From Gigaspora rosea (taxonomy: Eukaryota; Glomeromycota; Glomeromycetes; Diversisporales; Gigasporaceae): a stretch of DNA of 64,000 bases. The stretch lies in assembly GCA_003550325.1 (NCBI GenBank), contig QKWP01000242.1, forward strand, positions 309,861 through 373,860, in the 5' to 3' direction. The number at the start of each line of letters is the position of its first letter. Position 1 is the first letter of the stretch. The position numbers were made by a program, and so were the translations under genes. Below the pieces are notes generated by a model. The model did no database searches, had not been told where the DNA came from, and saw only the letters and a program-made list of their open reading frames with translations. This document shows positions 34,692-46,639 of the stretch, piece by piece.

Positions 34692-34800
34692 ATTATTTTA
34701 TTAACTAAATTTTATAATTTTATTAACTAAATTTTTTAATTTTTATTAACTAAATTTTGTATTTTATTAATAAACTTTAATTATTTTATTAATTAATTTT
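34692..34800. repeat. Degenerate tandem repeat ATTTTATTAACTAAATTTT
   Basis: About five units of 19-23 bp, decaying rightward. Pure AT except for one C in most units. Confidence 0.75.
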
Positions 34801-35379
34801 TATAATACAAATATTTATAATTTATATGCCAAATAAAAAAATACTTCAAATTACAAAATTAACAACTTTAAAAATAACTCAGCATAATAATATTAAAAAA
34901 AAGCAAAGTAATTGACCAAAATGAAAGATTTAAAAAAATTTGAAATGACTACTCTAGAAATAACTCCAATAGGAACAACTCTGATTGTAGCAACTCCAAT
35001 AGCAATAATTCAAAAGAGATACTAAAATGCAATAATATACTGAAAGTATTAAAAAGTAAAAAAATAAAATAAAGCTGCAATACAACCAAAAATGATAAAA
35101 AAACATACACAAAATAATGTAATTTCAAAAGAGCAACTTCCAAGGCAATAACTCTAAAAGATGGTTTAAAAACAATGACAATAACTAAAAAAATTATATA
35201 AAAATTAATGAGTTGTAAAAAAAAAATTATAAAAAAATAAAGAAAATAATAAAAATTATAAGAGTAAATAAAAAAAACAAATATTTATTTGCTTACAAAT
35301 CAAATGTAATTTTTGCACGTCAATGCATTAAAATTATTATTGTCAAGTGCAAAATAAAAACAAAAAAATCAACAAAATG

Positions 35380-35658
35380 AATGTTTTTGTGCACATTAAT
35401 GCACAGAATTTATAATCATTAAGAATTATAACAATTATCATGCACAGAATTATGATCATTAAGAACCTTAATAATTATTATATTAGTACATGAAATTATG
35501 ATCATTAAGGATTTTAACAATTGTGACAATTGTGATATCATGTACAAAAATTATGATTGTTAAGAATCTTAACAATTGTAACAATCATAATATTAATGCA
35601 CTGAAATTAAGATCATTAAAGAGTCTTAATGATTGTGAAGATCATGACATCATGTACA
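35380..35658. repeat. Palindromic minisatellite, left part
   Basis: Units of roughly 60-75 bases carry a palindromic core (ATGATCATTAAGAATCTTAA plus TGATTGTG) separated by TGCACA/GTACAGAAAT words. The array continues on the other side of the hAT insertion at 42314-42790. The two parts were one array before insertion. Confidence 0.8.
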
Positions 35659-36969
35659 GAAATGATTAGTGATTTTTGCCAATATACAAAAAATTAGCTA
35701 AAGCAAAATTTTCAGCTTAGCCAGTCAATTTTTCAAAATCAGCTAATTGATTTTATTTAGGCAAAAATAAAAATACAATTTATTTAAAAAAAATCTATAA
35801 CATCAAATACAGTATATGCTATGTATCGTTCATACACTGCATAGTAATTTTATTGTATTCGATATATAGAAAATTAGCACAAAAAAACTAAAATCAACAA
35901 TAGATTTATTATAAATAATATATTACAGTAGTTAAAGTGACTACTGTAAATTGCCATATACAAAACCTGGGTCTTGTAAAGATAAGTATTATGCCTCAAT
36001 AAGCAAAGCTATAGAGCTATTTCTTTTCTGAACATGAAATATTATATAGCCCTATATAGTATAGCATATCGCGCACTCCATTGAATCATTATTTTTATTT
36101 TCGCCACATAACAATAAAAGGCAAATACTGTGCCCAAAAATAGATTAGTTAACTTAGAAAGTATGTCATACCGATCATAAAATTATCATAATTATAATAG
36201 GCAACTTATCTAGGAATAGACCAATGTTGTTGTGCATTTTAATTGTCTTGAAAAAATTTTTTGCTTTAACTTGCCTAAAAAAGGTTAGTAAAATTTGAAT
36301 ATTGAAATTTTTTAAAATTCCATGTTTGTTCTGATCTTGTTTCAATTGCTAATAATTAGCTTTAGCCGACAAGGATATGTATCATTTCATCAGCAATCAC
36401 TTGAATAATGTTTAACAATGGTTATAATTATCAGTCATTGTTATATATTAAGAATCATGCTGCGTGATGGAGTGTTTGGTGAAGTGATGAAGTGATTATC
36501 AAAAAATGATACATATGAATATCCACTGTGCACATTATTCTGTGAAAAAAAAGTACTTTTTATTAAAATATGGATAAAAGAAAATTATTAAAGAAAGTTT
36601 CTATTTACCTATTACTCAACATACATTATAAAAATTCAGACCCGCTTGAATTTTTTATTTCTTTTAATTTAGAGTCATTAAAAGATTGATTCTTCTTAGA
36701 ATCCAGTTTAAAGCTGATTTTTTGTTATTTATATGCATTTAACTATAAAAATATAAACTATATTAATAACAAAAAAAAAAGAACAATCATATTTAAACAT
36801 AAACAATTGCATATATGCAATGAATATTGTTATGTGACTATTTAGTAATAGTTTACATAAGTATAATTTTATTTTCATTTAAGCCAAGCAAGCGACCTTA
36901 TGCAAGGTATATAATTGAAAAATTAAAGAAATATTCATTTACTTTAAAATCAAATATAAAAAAGAAAGC

Positions 36970-37563
36970 AATTATACCTCTCAAATAAAATTCATAAAAA
37001 TGTCTCTACAAAATTTTTAGATGAAGATGTGTATTTAGATAAATTGTATTTACAACCAGACAAAGAAACATACTTAATATCAGATAATGAATTACCTTTA
37101 TATTCAAATAAGCAAATATCTTTAGATGAAGAGCCATATTTATCATTAGATGGAGAACTTTCTATAAATAATGAAGTTTTATTAGAAAATTCTTTGAATA
37201 GCATATCTTCTTTAAATGATGAATTACCTAATGTATTTACTCAAAATACAAAATAAAAAATTAGTAATTCACGAAGTTTCAATACTAAAAAAAGGCCTAA
37301 ACTGGGAAAGATTTGGGTATGGAAGCATATGAAAAAAGACAAAGTTGGTAAAAAAATTAAATGCAACGTATGAATCAGTGATGAGGATAAAAAGCAACAA
37401 TGTTCAAGTGTCTTTGAATTAACAACCAGTACAACAAATTTAGCTGCACATCTTCGAACTGAACACAGATTAGATAAAAATGAACCTTTATTTCTACTAA
37501 GTAGTGTACAAGAAACAACCCAACCACAGCCTATACAAACAGATCCATCGCAATATACATCAG
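36970..37563 (+). pseudogene. hAT transposase, N-terminus with BED finger
   Basis: The frame VSTKFLDEDVYLDKLYLQPD through acidic Leu/Ser/Glu-rich sequence (to 37256) precedes, after a stop, RPKLGKIWVWKHMKKDKVGK, CNV-stop-ISDEDKKQQCS and TTNLAAHLRTEHRLDKN. W-x-x-x plus C-x2-(C) plus H-x4-H is the BED zinc finger, which binds transposon ends. The TGA at 37371-37373 sits at the second zinc-ligand cysteine. The frame ends where the 2.6-kb insert begins. Confidence 0.75.
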
Positions 37564-37678
37564 GAAATTTTATATATAGATATTGATCGATATATAGCAG
37601 TTAATCGTTTTATATCGATTAAAAAATAACGATATCTATCGATTAACTAGCTAAATATCGATATATATCTAAATTGAT

Positions 37679-38035
37679 ATATGGGTTATTTCAATAGAAA
37701 CAGCCCATTTTTACATATATTTTATTTTGAGATAATTGAGTTTAATCATTTGTTTTAATTTTCGGACTGATCCGGGATTAATCAAATTTAACGATTTTTA
37801 TTGGTTAAAGGTAAACAGGTGACTATCGGGTAATCTCATGATGTGTTGACCCTACACAGCCTCGTGTAATTTTTCTTTTACATTATCTTGATTTTTTATT
37901 ATGCAAATCGACTTTCTTTTATAATTGAAAAATGTCAATCATGTCAAAATTTATATGAATCTAATAAAAACTCATTTTTCAAAAAATTGTAAAAATGGGC
38001 TGTTTCTATTGAAATCACCTCATATATCATTTTCT
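37679..38035. mobile_element. 350-bp MITE, AACAGCCCA family, copy 2
   Basis: Same interior as 21837-22182 (TTTTGAGATAATTGAGTTTA, GATCCGGGATTAATCAAAT, CATTATCTTGATTTTTTATT), with ends ATTTCAATAGAAACAGCCCA and the complement at the right. It is inserted near the left end of the 2.6-kb insert. Confidence 0.85.
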
Positions 38036-38279
38036 ATATTTAATCGTTATATATCTACAAATCGATTATAATCGGAATTATTTAAAACAATATATAACGA
38101 TTAACAGATCTTTAACAATTACACAGTGTTTTGACCACAATAATATATAACGATTAATAGATCTTTAACGATTACATAGTGTTTTGACCACGTTACAAAA
38201 ATTTCATCCCAGATCACCAGGTAAAAATAAAGAGAAAAACAAAGTAAAGAAAACTAGCATAGGAAAAAAAAACTTAAAA

Positions 38280-39560
38280 AAAAGCATTTTGCTCTATTTT
38301 TTATCACCTCTCTCTTTTTTCTCACCTCTCCTTTTTTTTTTCTCCCTTTCTTCTCTTTTTCTTTCTCTTCTTTTCTTTTTCTTTCTTTTTTTTTTAATAT
38401 TTCGAATACTTTCGAAATATTTTAGAATGATCTGCAACCTGTATTATATCAATGATGCGTTTACTAATATTTTCGAAATGTTTTGATAATTTTCGATAAT
38501 TGTACTACAAAATCAGATTAGATCTTTGTTTATTTTTTTTTGTTTATAATTTAGATCTTCTATCAATTTTACATTGTTTCTTCATTTTTCTTTTGTTTTT
38601 TGGGTTTATTTAGTTTCGTTTAGTTTCGTTTTGTTTTATTTAATTTTGTTTTGTTTTTTTTATTTATATTTTTTTCTTTATTTTTTAATTTTTTTTATTT
38701 TATTTCTACACTTTACCACTAGCACTTTGCAAGAAATTCAGTAACTTTTCAGTACTTAGCGCAAGCCAATTCAGCCTTTCAACACTTTGCAAGAACACAC
38801 AACTACTTTCTCTAGCAATTTTGAAAGTTCAAGAATGCAAGTTTTAGCAAGTTTTTGCAAGTTTTCGCTAGTTATCGCAAGTTTTTGCAAGGTTTCGTTT
38901 ATTTTTTTTTGTTTTATGTTTTTTGGTTTTGTTTTTTTTTATTTTTATTAATTTATTTTATTCTGGCACTTTGCAAAAACCTTCAACGATTTCTAAATTG
39001 CAAAAACACGAACTCGAAATGGAGATTTGGGGCTTTGTTATTTTTTATTTAGTTTGCTTACATTTTTGTTTTTTGTTGTTTTCTTTTTTTTACTTATTTT
39101 TTTAACTTTATTTTATTTTATTTATTCTTTACTTCTTTCGAAACTTTGCAAGAAAACGACTTGACTTTCCGGCACTTTACAAGAACACCAATTCTAACAT
39201 CTTTGGTTCTTTGCAAGAAGTCACGAATATAAACGAATATAATCAAATATAGGCGAATATGAACGAAATATAATAGTTGATTTTTTTTCGTTTTTGTTTT
39301 TTTGTTATTTTTTCAGTTTTGTTTTTTGTTTGTTTTTTTTTACTTATTTTTTTTATTTTATTTATTCTTACTTCTTTCAGAACTTTGCAAAAAAACAACC
39401 TAACTTTCTGGCACTTTGCAAGAAGTAGCGAATATAAATGAATATAAGCAAATAAAAGCAAATATGAGCGAATATAAAGAATAAAATAGTTTATTTTTTT
39501 TGTTTTCATTTTTTTAATTTTTTTTGGTTTCGTTTTTTTTGTATTTATTTGTTTTGTTAT
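38280..39560. repeat. T-rich low-complexity tract with CACTTTGCAAGAA repeats
   Basis: Long runs of T and (TTTC)n, (TTTTG)n and (TTTA)n blocks alternate with a recurring word CACTTTGCAAGAA (near 38720, 38780, 38965, 39145, 39175, 39380 and 39415), GCAAGTTTTxGC words (38840-38890) and GAATATAAxC words (39225-39480). The open frames here are low-complexity artefacts. It lies inside the 2.6-kb insert. Confidence 0.75.
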
Positions 39561-39576
39561 TTTTTTTATAATAATA

Positions 39577-39832
39577 TATGAAAAAATACATTTGTCGCCC
39601 CCTGCGACATGAATATTTGTCACGGCAATAAGGCAATAATAAATATTAAGTAAAGTTAGGATTAGGGTTAGGGTCAAGACTATTAGGGTTAGGGTTATGA
39701 TTAATACAAAATTGCGAGAGGATCATTTTTTTTTAGAAGTGTATAGGTATTATCTTAGTAAAGTTTTGAGTTATAAATAAACCCGTAACAAATATTCATA
39801 TCACGGGGGGCGACAAATACATTCCTCCATAA
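39577..39832. mobile_element. MITE with TTTGTCGCCCCC ends and telomere-like core
   Basis: ATACATTTGTCGCCCCC and its complement (GGGGGGCGACAAATACAT) are inverted ends. The core contains TTAGGGTTAGGG twice and ACAAAATTGCGAGAGGATCA, shared with 21089-21314 although the tips differ. TAT-rich flanks obscure the target duplication. Confidence 0.75.
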
Positions 39833-40199
39833 TATATAATATATGTAATATTTAAAATATAATATATAATAAAAAAATAAAATTTTATATTAAATAGCGT
39901 AAACTTGTGAATATTGTATAATTAATAAATTAAAATATTATAATAATAATAAATAAAAAAAAATTTATAATTAAATTGCGAAAACTTGCAAAAACTTGAA
40001 AAACCTGTAAAATGTTCAAAAAGCATGATTATGTGAATATAATAATTATTAATTGATATCACTATTGATAGTAATCGATTAACCAGATATATATCGATTA
40101 CTATCACTATCGATAGAAATCGACAGGGGTGTTGATAATTAATATATATTTTACCAGTTAGTAATCAATATATATCTATATATAAAATTTGCTGATGTA

Positions 40200-41802
40200 C
40201 TCTGCCAGAATTATTAACTCGTAGAATGCCATTATCAGAAAAAAAACAAAACAGAATTACCTCCTGAATATTAGCATGGATTATTAACAATATGCAACCA
40301 TTTAATATTTTAAAAAATAATCGATTTCATGATCTTTTATATGAAGCAGAGCTACAGTTTCAATTTCCAGGTTATGATATGTTCAGACAAAAAATGCATA
40401 AAGCAATAAACTATACTGAAAATGGTTTAAAAAATTTAATTAATAACATATTAGAATCGTTTGCATTTACTACAGACTTATAGACTCAAAATCACAAACT
40501 ATATATTGGAATTACGGCCCATTGGCTCTCTTCTGAGTTTGAAATGCACAAAGCTTTACTTACGATTGAAAGTTTTCCATATCCACATACAGCTGAACAT
40601 ATTGAAGATTGTTTATGAAAAGAGTTGGCAAAATGGGGCTTAAGCGACAAATGTATAGCAGGTATAACTGATAATGCCAGCTCATTGGTAAAAGCATTAA
40701 ATGATCTTGGGCCTTACATGTATGATGCACAGCTCACACAATCCAGATTGGGGTTACAGACAGTTTAAAATATGCTATTGATTTGATTAACCGTGCAAAA
40801 GCTCTAAACACATTTGTTGCTGAAAAAAATAAATTTAGAGAAAGGTTATGATTGGTACAAGTTGAAATAGCTAAAGAAAAAGATCCATTACAGAATAATA
40901 AAGATTTTTCAGTCCTAGATCTGGTTTCCAATAATACTGTGACCAGGTGGAACTTGACTTACTTGTTGTTAAAACGTCTACTTTCTCTCTATGAAGCTAT
41001 AAAAAGGTTACAAAACGATCTTGTAAAAAATAAAGAAAGAAGTATTAGAAATCATGCCAAAATATTAGAAAATTTGCTCCTTAATGAAGAAGAATTGTTA
41101 GGAATCCAGGTGTTAGTTGAATTGCTAGGCCCTTTTGCATATGTTACAACTATAGTAGATAGAGATCATTATCTCACCTTTTTAATGATGTTACCTCTAA
41201 TTAAAAGATTACAAGTGCATCTATTTCAAAAGGAAGCAACTCTTAAACATTTAATTGTTTGTAATATGCATGACAAGATAGAGCTTTCATTTGGGAACTG
41301 CTGGGATGAACCAGGAGCAGAAGGGTACATCGCTACTATTCTTGACCCAAAATTTAAAGTTCTAAACTTTGAGCCAGAAAAGTTAGAGATAATAAAAAAT
41401 GAATTAAAATGCAAAATAAAAAGTGCAAAAAATATATACTCAACAACACTATCTATTGAATATAATCCATCTTCCTCATTATTCAATTCACTCTTTGAAG
41501 AAACTTCTCAGTTCATTTGTCCCATTGAATCAGAATTAAAGATATATTTTGATATGCCCCAAATGATAAAATATGATCTTTCTGATCCTCTTGATGAAAA
41601 ACATAACCTGTTAGTTTTTTGGCAAAATAATAAACTAACCCTTCCTCTACTGGCACAGCAAGCACGCAAGTTTTTAGCAATTCTGGGAACCTCAGTCCCA
41701 TCAGAACGCCTCTTTTCTGATGCCAAAAATGTTATAACTGATAAACAAAATCGTCTCCATCCCAACATGGTTCATGGCCTACTTTTTCTAAAAGAAAACT
41801 AG
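40200..41802 (+). pseudogene. hAT transposase, catalytic and dimerisation regions
   Basis: Continuing the protein after the insert: ILAWIINNMQPFNILKNNRF, then (after TAG at 40481) TQNHKLYIGITAHWLSSEFE. After a TGA come KELAKWGLSDKCIAGITDNA (Asp of the TDNA motif), AHTIQIGVTDSLKYAIDLIN in another frame, and the long frame 40852-41802 with TVTRWNLTYLLLKRLLSLYE and the C-terminal dimerisation domain SVPSERLFSDAKNVITDKQN ending RLHPNMVHGLLFLKEN. All hAT hallmarks are visible, but at least three stops and a frameshift make it non-functional. The TAG at 40481 replaces the Trp usual in TTDLWTS. Confidence 0.9.
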
Positions 41803-42313
41803 CATTATTTTAATCCCTATCGCGATTTAAATTAGTATTGAAAAAAATATGTAGCTTTTAATAAAGCCATGGATTGATAAATAACAATGGGCGAATACAA
41901 AAATATTATATAGAATTTGAGAAATTAACAAACATTATGCTTTATTGTTAAATAAATAAACTAAATAGAGTTTAGCGAGTATTAAAAGAACATTATACAA
42001 AATAAAAACTATTTAAATCTAGTCCAGATCTGCTTGAGTTTTACTTTGAAATGTTAAGTTTTCTTTTCAAGAGGAAATTTTGTTGTTGCACATATAGATT
42101 AACTAGGGCATTAAATAAAAAATATATAAAAAAAATCGAATATACTATACATATCTGATAAATTTTTTTTTAAAAAAAAGATCACAGATTTTGCAATTGC
42201 ATGTGATTTTCATATGTTTTTATCACCTGACCAGATAATCAGCTAAGCCGACTAAGCTGATCAAAATTTATTGACTTGGTCTAGTCAAAAAATTTAATCA
42301 GCCAAAATCACTA

Positions 42314-42790
42314 GAAATGATTATTAAAATTTATTATAAAGGAATCTTGATGATCGTGATATCAGTGCACTGAAATTTTGATCATTAAAAATCTTAATGA
42401 TTGTGCATGTCAGAGCATGAAAATTATGATTATAAGCATTAAGGAGTCTTAATGATTGTGAAGATCATGACATCATGTACAGAAATGATCATTAAAATTT
42501 ATTGCTAAGGAATCTTGATAATCATGATGCCAGTGCACTGAAATTTTGTATCATTAAGAATCTTAATTATTGTGCATGTCAGAGACGAAAATTATACTTA
42601 TGATCATTAAGAATCTTAATGATTGTGTATGTTAGCACACGAAAATTATGATCATTAAGAATCTTAACAATTGTGCATATCAGTGTACGAAAATTATAAT
42701 TGTTAAGAATCTTAATGATTGTGCACATTAGTGCACAGAAATTATGTGATCATTAAGATTAATGCACGTCAATATATGGATATAATACTA
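42314..42790. repeat. Palindromic minisatellite, right part
   Basis: Seven or so units with the core GATCATTAAGAATCTTAATG and spacer words GATTGTGCATGTCAG continue the array at 35380-35658 beyond the hAT insertion. The unit at about 42450-42500 preserves the unoccupied target site. Confidence 0.85.
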
Positions 42791-43444
42791 TGCACAATAG
42801 TGCACAGATTTCAATTTTTTGTGTAATAATGTGTATTAAATTTTTTGGATGATTAGTTTCCGTGCAGTTTCCATGCAGTGATTATAAAACTCATGCTTAC
42901 CTGCATACAATTTTGTATTTATACACACACCTCCGTGTACTGAGTTTCATAGGGATAAGGTAAAAATAAAAGGCTTTTGTAAATCTAAACTATTAAATTT
43001 TGAATTTTTAGAATCATTGTGATCCATTACTATTTAGCAATTAGCATATATATATACATATATATGACAAATTATATAAAACCTATGACCAATAAAAATT
43101 TTTTAGACAAATCACATGAAAACTGGACTGGACTGGAACTGGATCTAATTCCAATAGAACAATCCAGTCCAGTCCAGTTTTTAAAACTGGACTTAGGACT
43201 GTACTAACACTGATGCATCCGTGGTGTGCTTTATCAACATCCTTTATATTTTAGTATTAAGCAAATTGAAAAAATAAGTAATTAACAAAATTTTTTATGG
43301 AAATAAAATTTTTTAATAAATTTATTTTTAAATATTTCCCAAAACATATATAATAATAAAGTTATTTAAATACTTCTATTAAATTTTAAAAAAATTTTTA
43401 TTATAAACAGGTTGGTATATCTGCCTTTTTGCACCGGACAATAA

Positions 43445-43930
43445 TAATTAATATAGTTAAAATTAATTAGGTACTGTAAAATGTTAAACTCTAATATCAA
43501 AATAAATCAATATGAAAGTTATTAGATATTTTATTCTCTATTAATCTTTATATAATATCTGCATTAATTTTATAGATCGACATCTAATTTATTTGAATTT
43601 AAGAAAAATTGAAAGGGTTCTCTCTTATATTGGTATTAATAAAAATCACTTTACAGCCTGAAAAATTATGCCCTAATCTAATTTTACTACACTATTTTTG
43701 CATATTTTTGTATGCACATTTCTCTATTTTTTGGTAAAAAAAAAGAATCAATGTACATATTAAAATCATCGAACAATCATTACTTCAATAGCTTTTACAA
43801 ATTGTTTATTGTAGAATTCATCAATATTACCCACACTTTAACTTTCGTTATAATATGCCTAATTATAATAATGCATAATATTTCTAAACTTATAATAACA
43901 ACATCTGCTTTTTCTCGATCATAAATTATC
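43445..43930 (+). repeat. Dispersed repeat, copy 2 of 2
   Basis: Same orientation and order as 5325-5825, with several deletions. It lies directly outside the right end of the candidate 20-kb hAT element and next to a fragment of the CTATAAGAAAA element. Confidence 0.75.
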
Positions 43931-44004
43931 AATGATGTAACCATTTTACAAATATTTATTTAATTAAAAGGCCAGCTGGATTAGTGCCATGATTTCTTTT
44001 TAAT

Positions 44005-44446
44005 TTTACCCTATAAGAAAAGTGGTATGGGTTGTGGAACAGGTTGGTGCGGATCTTGTAGCACTCACAGGAATGTTTTACAGAATGGCACGGTAAAAAT
44101 GGCACAGGCATTACGGTAAAGGGTCGCACGTAATATCATATCCCATGAAATGGCACGTTCAGATGACACGTATGTGTATATTACACACGTGTTGGCTCAT
44201 GATATGCGTTGGCTCGTTTCGTGGAGAGCGAAAGATCAGTAAAGGATTTTTTTTAATAAAAGAGCGATATATCATGATTTCACTGATGAAACTTCCCTGT
44301 GTGTCTTAACAAAAAAAATTCATTACAAAATTTTACTTTATATGCAGTTAGTTTGTTCATATTATATTGATTACATAAGTAAATTTATGTTTTAATAGTT
44401 AATCCACCTCGTTATCGTGATGGCACATGAATTTACATTCATTACC
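44005..44446. mobile_element. CTATAAGAAAA element, uninterrupted 5' part
   Basis: Begins CCCTATAAGAAAAGTGGTAT and runs collinear with 30535-30689 joined directly to 32361-32670. It is therefore the pre-insertion form of that locus and defines the insert 30690-32360. Its right end is missing: it stops abruptly where the channel-gene duplicate begins (44447). Confidence 0.8.
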
Positions 44447-44447
44447 C

Positions 44448-45196
44448 TATGATAGAAAATTACAAATATTATGCTCAAAAATTATTTTATTGTTCCTGCT
44501 TTTGTGACAAAAATTTGATTTATTTTCTTTTGAAATTCTTGAAGTTCCTCCAAAGTTCAATGATTTATTAAAAGTTTATATACCTATAACACATTTGACT
44601 CCACAAAATTCAAAGTTATATCTACAAGAAATCGAGTATGAAAATAATCATTTGCTTTTAAAATGTTGTTGCTTCTAATTAATTCAATTTCACTTTAAAT
44701 TCGCAATAGTTATGATGAACCCAATAGTGATGACAAATTGCTAATATCCAGATGGACCTTTAATGGATTTTTCAACAAACAAAAGAATATCAGATATTAA
44801 AAAAGAAAAACCTACAAATAAAATAAATTTACTAAAAAAAATATATTTTCTCCTATTAGATATTTATCTCGTGGAAAAGTGGATTACAGTCCTTTTATTA
44901 AGCTTATAGAAACAGATAAACGTGATATTTGTTATGAAAACCTATCAATGGAAGCTGTTATAAACTGGATGTGGTATTCTTCTAAATTCTATTGGCCTAG
45001 AATCTCGTATATTTTTGCCTTATACTTTAAAACCTATTCAATTATTTCTTGGGCATATATTGCCCATATTCAAATAACTGGCACACTTCAGTACATTCTG
45101 AAGATTACAACAATTATATTATTTTATTATTTATCATATTATCACATAGTGGTTGAATACAAACAATTCTATTATCAAGGAAAGCAATATTATTAA
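44448..45196 (+). pseudogene. Duplicated fragment of the channel-like gene
   Basis: Aligns with 17886-18603: KYYAQKLFYCSCFCDK at 44462, then (44879-45196) DYSPFIKLIETDKRDICYEN, YSSKFYWPRISYIFALYFKT and a helix TTIILFYYLSYYHIVVEYKQ. Introns are retained and frameshifts relative to the source locus are present (after FCDK), so it arose by DNA duplication, not through an RNA copy. It ends within four bases of the source exon end. The flanking CTATAAGAAAA fragment may have been involved in its movement. Confidence 0.85.
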
Positions 45197-46338
45197 AGAA
45201 ACTATTTATCTGAATAACACCAAGTTTATTATCAAGTAATAGTAAAATCGATAATTCCTTATTGAATACCATCACAAACTACCCTTAGAGAAGAGTATAA
45301 TTTCTTACAGACTAAGGAATTATACCTACCTCTTGGACACCACTATAAACTGATAAAGGATCCCTGTAGCCATGTCGTTGTTATAGTAAGGAGTAAAGAA
45401 GGCCTCCCTACTATAACATCATGAAATATAAAGTTTGCCAAATTTGCTTTTTTTGTTTAATTATCTAATATTTACAAATTATTTTGAACTAAAAAAAGTT
45501 AATGAATTTAAAAACATTTTGTATAATAGTCTCACAAGAATAAGTGCAAGAAAAAGCACAAGAATATAATAAATGCTCCAAAATAAATAAAACCTTATTA
45601 TTAATAATAAAATATAGTAAATATATTAGCAAATATCAAAAAAAATGAATGTTGATCTATCAACCAATAAAATTACAGTTATTTTCAAAATGATTAGTGT
45701 ACTAAACTAATATAGCAAGTTATTATACTTTAATACTTTTTGATTAGTTATATAACCTACAATCAAAATATTAAAACTAATATATTGGTAAGCAAGTTAT
45801 AATCAAGAATATCATTACAATTCAACAATCAATATAAAAAAATATAAATGTAAAAAAATGTGTTATAGTTGATAATGAAATACTGTGAATAAAATCACAG
45901 GATGTTATGAGATCACAATTCACACTCATGACTAGTGATGCCACTGAAATTGATTTTTGAAAAAGTCTTCATTAGAGAAAATTAAAATTTTTTATAAGGA
46001 AGAGCAAATAAAATTTATATAGGTATGTTCCTTATAATTTCATCTATTCAAAAAAAGTATCAAATAATTTTACCTTTCAAGTTAAATAGATCAAAAACAA
46101 TTTCATCTTCAAATTTTAATTTCAGGTTTTAGAACCTGAAATGCTTTCATTTTCATGTATACTCATAACATCAAATAAATGATTTATAAGTATGAGGTAT
46201 TGTAAACTTATACAGAAGAATCACCAAAATTCTGGATCAGAATATATTAGAGTTATCAGAATTATAGTCAGCAGGATTGGAATTGATCAATTTTACCTAA
46301 GATTATAAATTTTACTAATAAATTATATTTATTCATTA
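45197..46338. other. Non-coding stretch
   Basis: No gene. A small hairpin GTTATAGTAAGGAG / CTCCCTACTATAAC lies at about 45388-45420, and AATTCCTTA/TAAGGAATT words lie near 45255 and 45320. The remainder is AT-rich without recognisable repeats. Confidence 0.45.
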
Positions 46339-46639
46339 ATTGATAATCAGCCTATCAACTGAAGAATAGGTAAAATGTGGCATGCTCCATCTAAAATTTT
46401 TTTCATACTAAGTTAACAATACATGTCCATTAATTAAAAGTTTTAAAGCTCATTGAGACGCATCTAACAGTGGTTAGTTCATCCAAATTGGGCCCAGTAG
46501 ATGGCAAGTTATCGCTGAAAATGTTTGGCCAACTATATAAAAATCTGTGACAGAGATTACATATGAAAATTACTATAGGCGAAATGTGGCGTGCTTTCAT
46601 TTAAAACTTTTTCTTACTAAGTTAATGATACATGTCCAA

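Larger units (their letters stand above)
37565..40190. mobile_element. 2.6-kb insertion inside the hAT transposase
   Basis: AAATTTTATATATAGATATT at the left and its counterpart at the right (ATATCTATATATAAAATTT) are inverted ends. Next to each lie ATCGAT-rich words (ATATCGATTA, TCGATTAAC) repeated in both orientations (37590-37675, 38050-38165 and 40045-40130). The insert separates the BED finger from the rest of the transposase. It contains two smaller MITEs and a long pyrimidine-rich stretch but no coding region. Target duplication not resolved. Confidence 0.7.
35667..42313 (+). mobile_element. 6.6-kb hAT transposon with 8-bp target duplication
   Basis: The ends TAGTGATTTTTGCC and, reverse-complemented, TAGTGATTTTGGCT are inverted repeats. 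GAAATGAT flanks both exactly (35659-35666 and 42314-42321). The empty site is preserved in the neighbouring array unit at about 42450-42500 (CATGTACAGAAATGATCATT), which supports insertion into the minisatellite. It carries a decayed hAT transposase (36970-37560 and 40200-41802, plus strand) interrupted by a 2.6-kb insert. Subterminal AGCTAA/TTAGCC/CAGCTAAGC words occur at both ends, probably transposase binding sites. Confidence 0.9.
22890..43211. mobile_element. Candidate hAT element swollen to 20 kb by nested insertions
   Basis: The candidate left end is TAGCATTGG...CTGAACAGGACTGG. The right end, reverse-complemented, is AGTGTTAGTACAGTCC. Both are followed by subterminal repeats of CTGGAC and GGACTGG words (22908-22978 and 43125-43200) that occur nowhere else in the window. 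The exact 8-mer GATGCATC flanks both (22882-22889 and 43212-43219). A BED-finger hAT coding remnant lies 1.5 kb inside the left end. If correct, all intervening elements inserted later. The end similarity is weak (mostly transitions), so this remains a hypothesis. Confidence 0.5.

Noticed and set aside
39243..39677. 144-codon Lys/Ile-rich open frame
   Set aside because: Low-complexity T-rich DNA read on the opposite strand, ending in TTAGGG repeats.
35380..42790. CRISPR-like array (regular repeats with spacers)
   Set aside because: Units are degenerate, spacers are themselves repeats, and the array is split by a hAT transposon in a eukaryotic genome.
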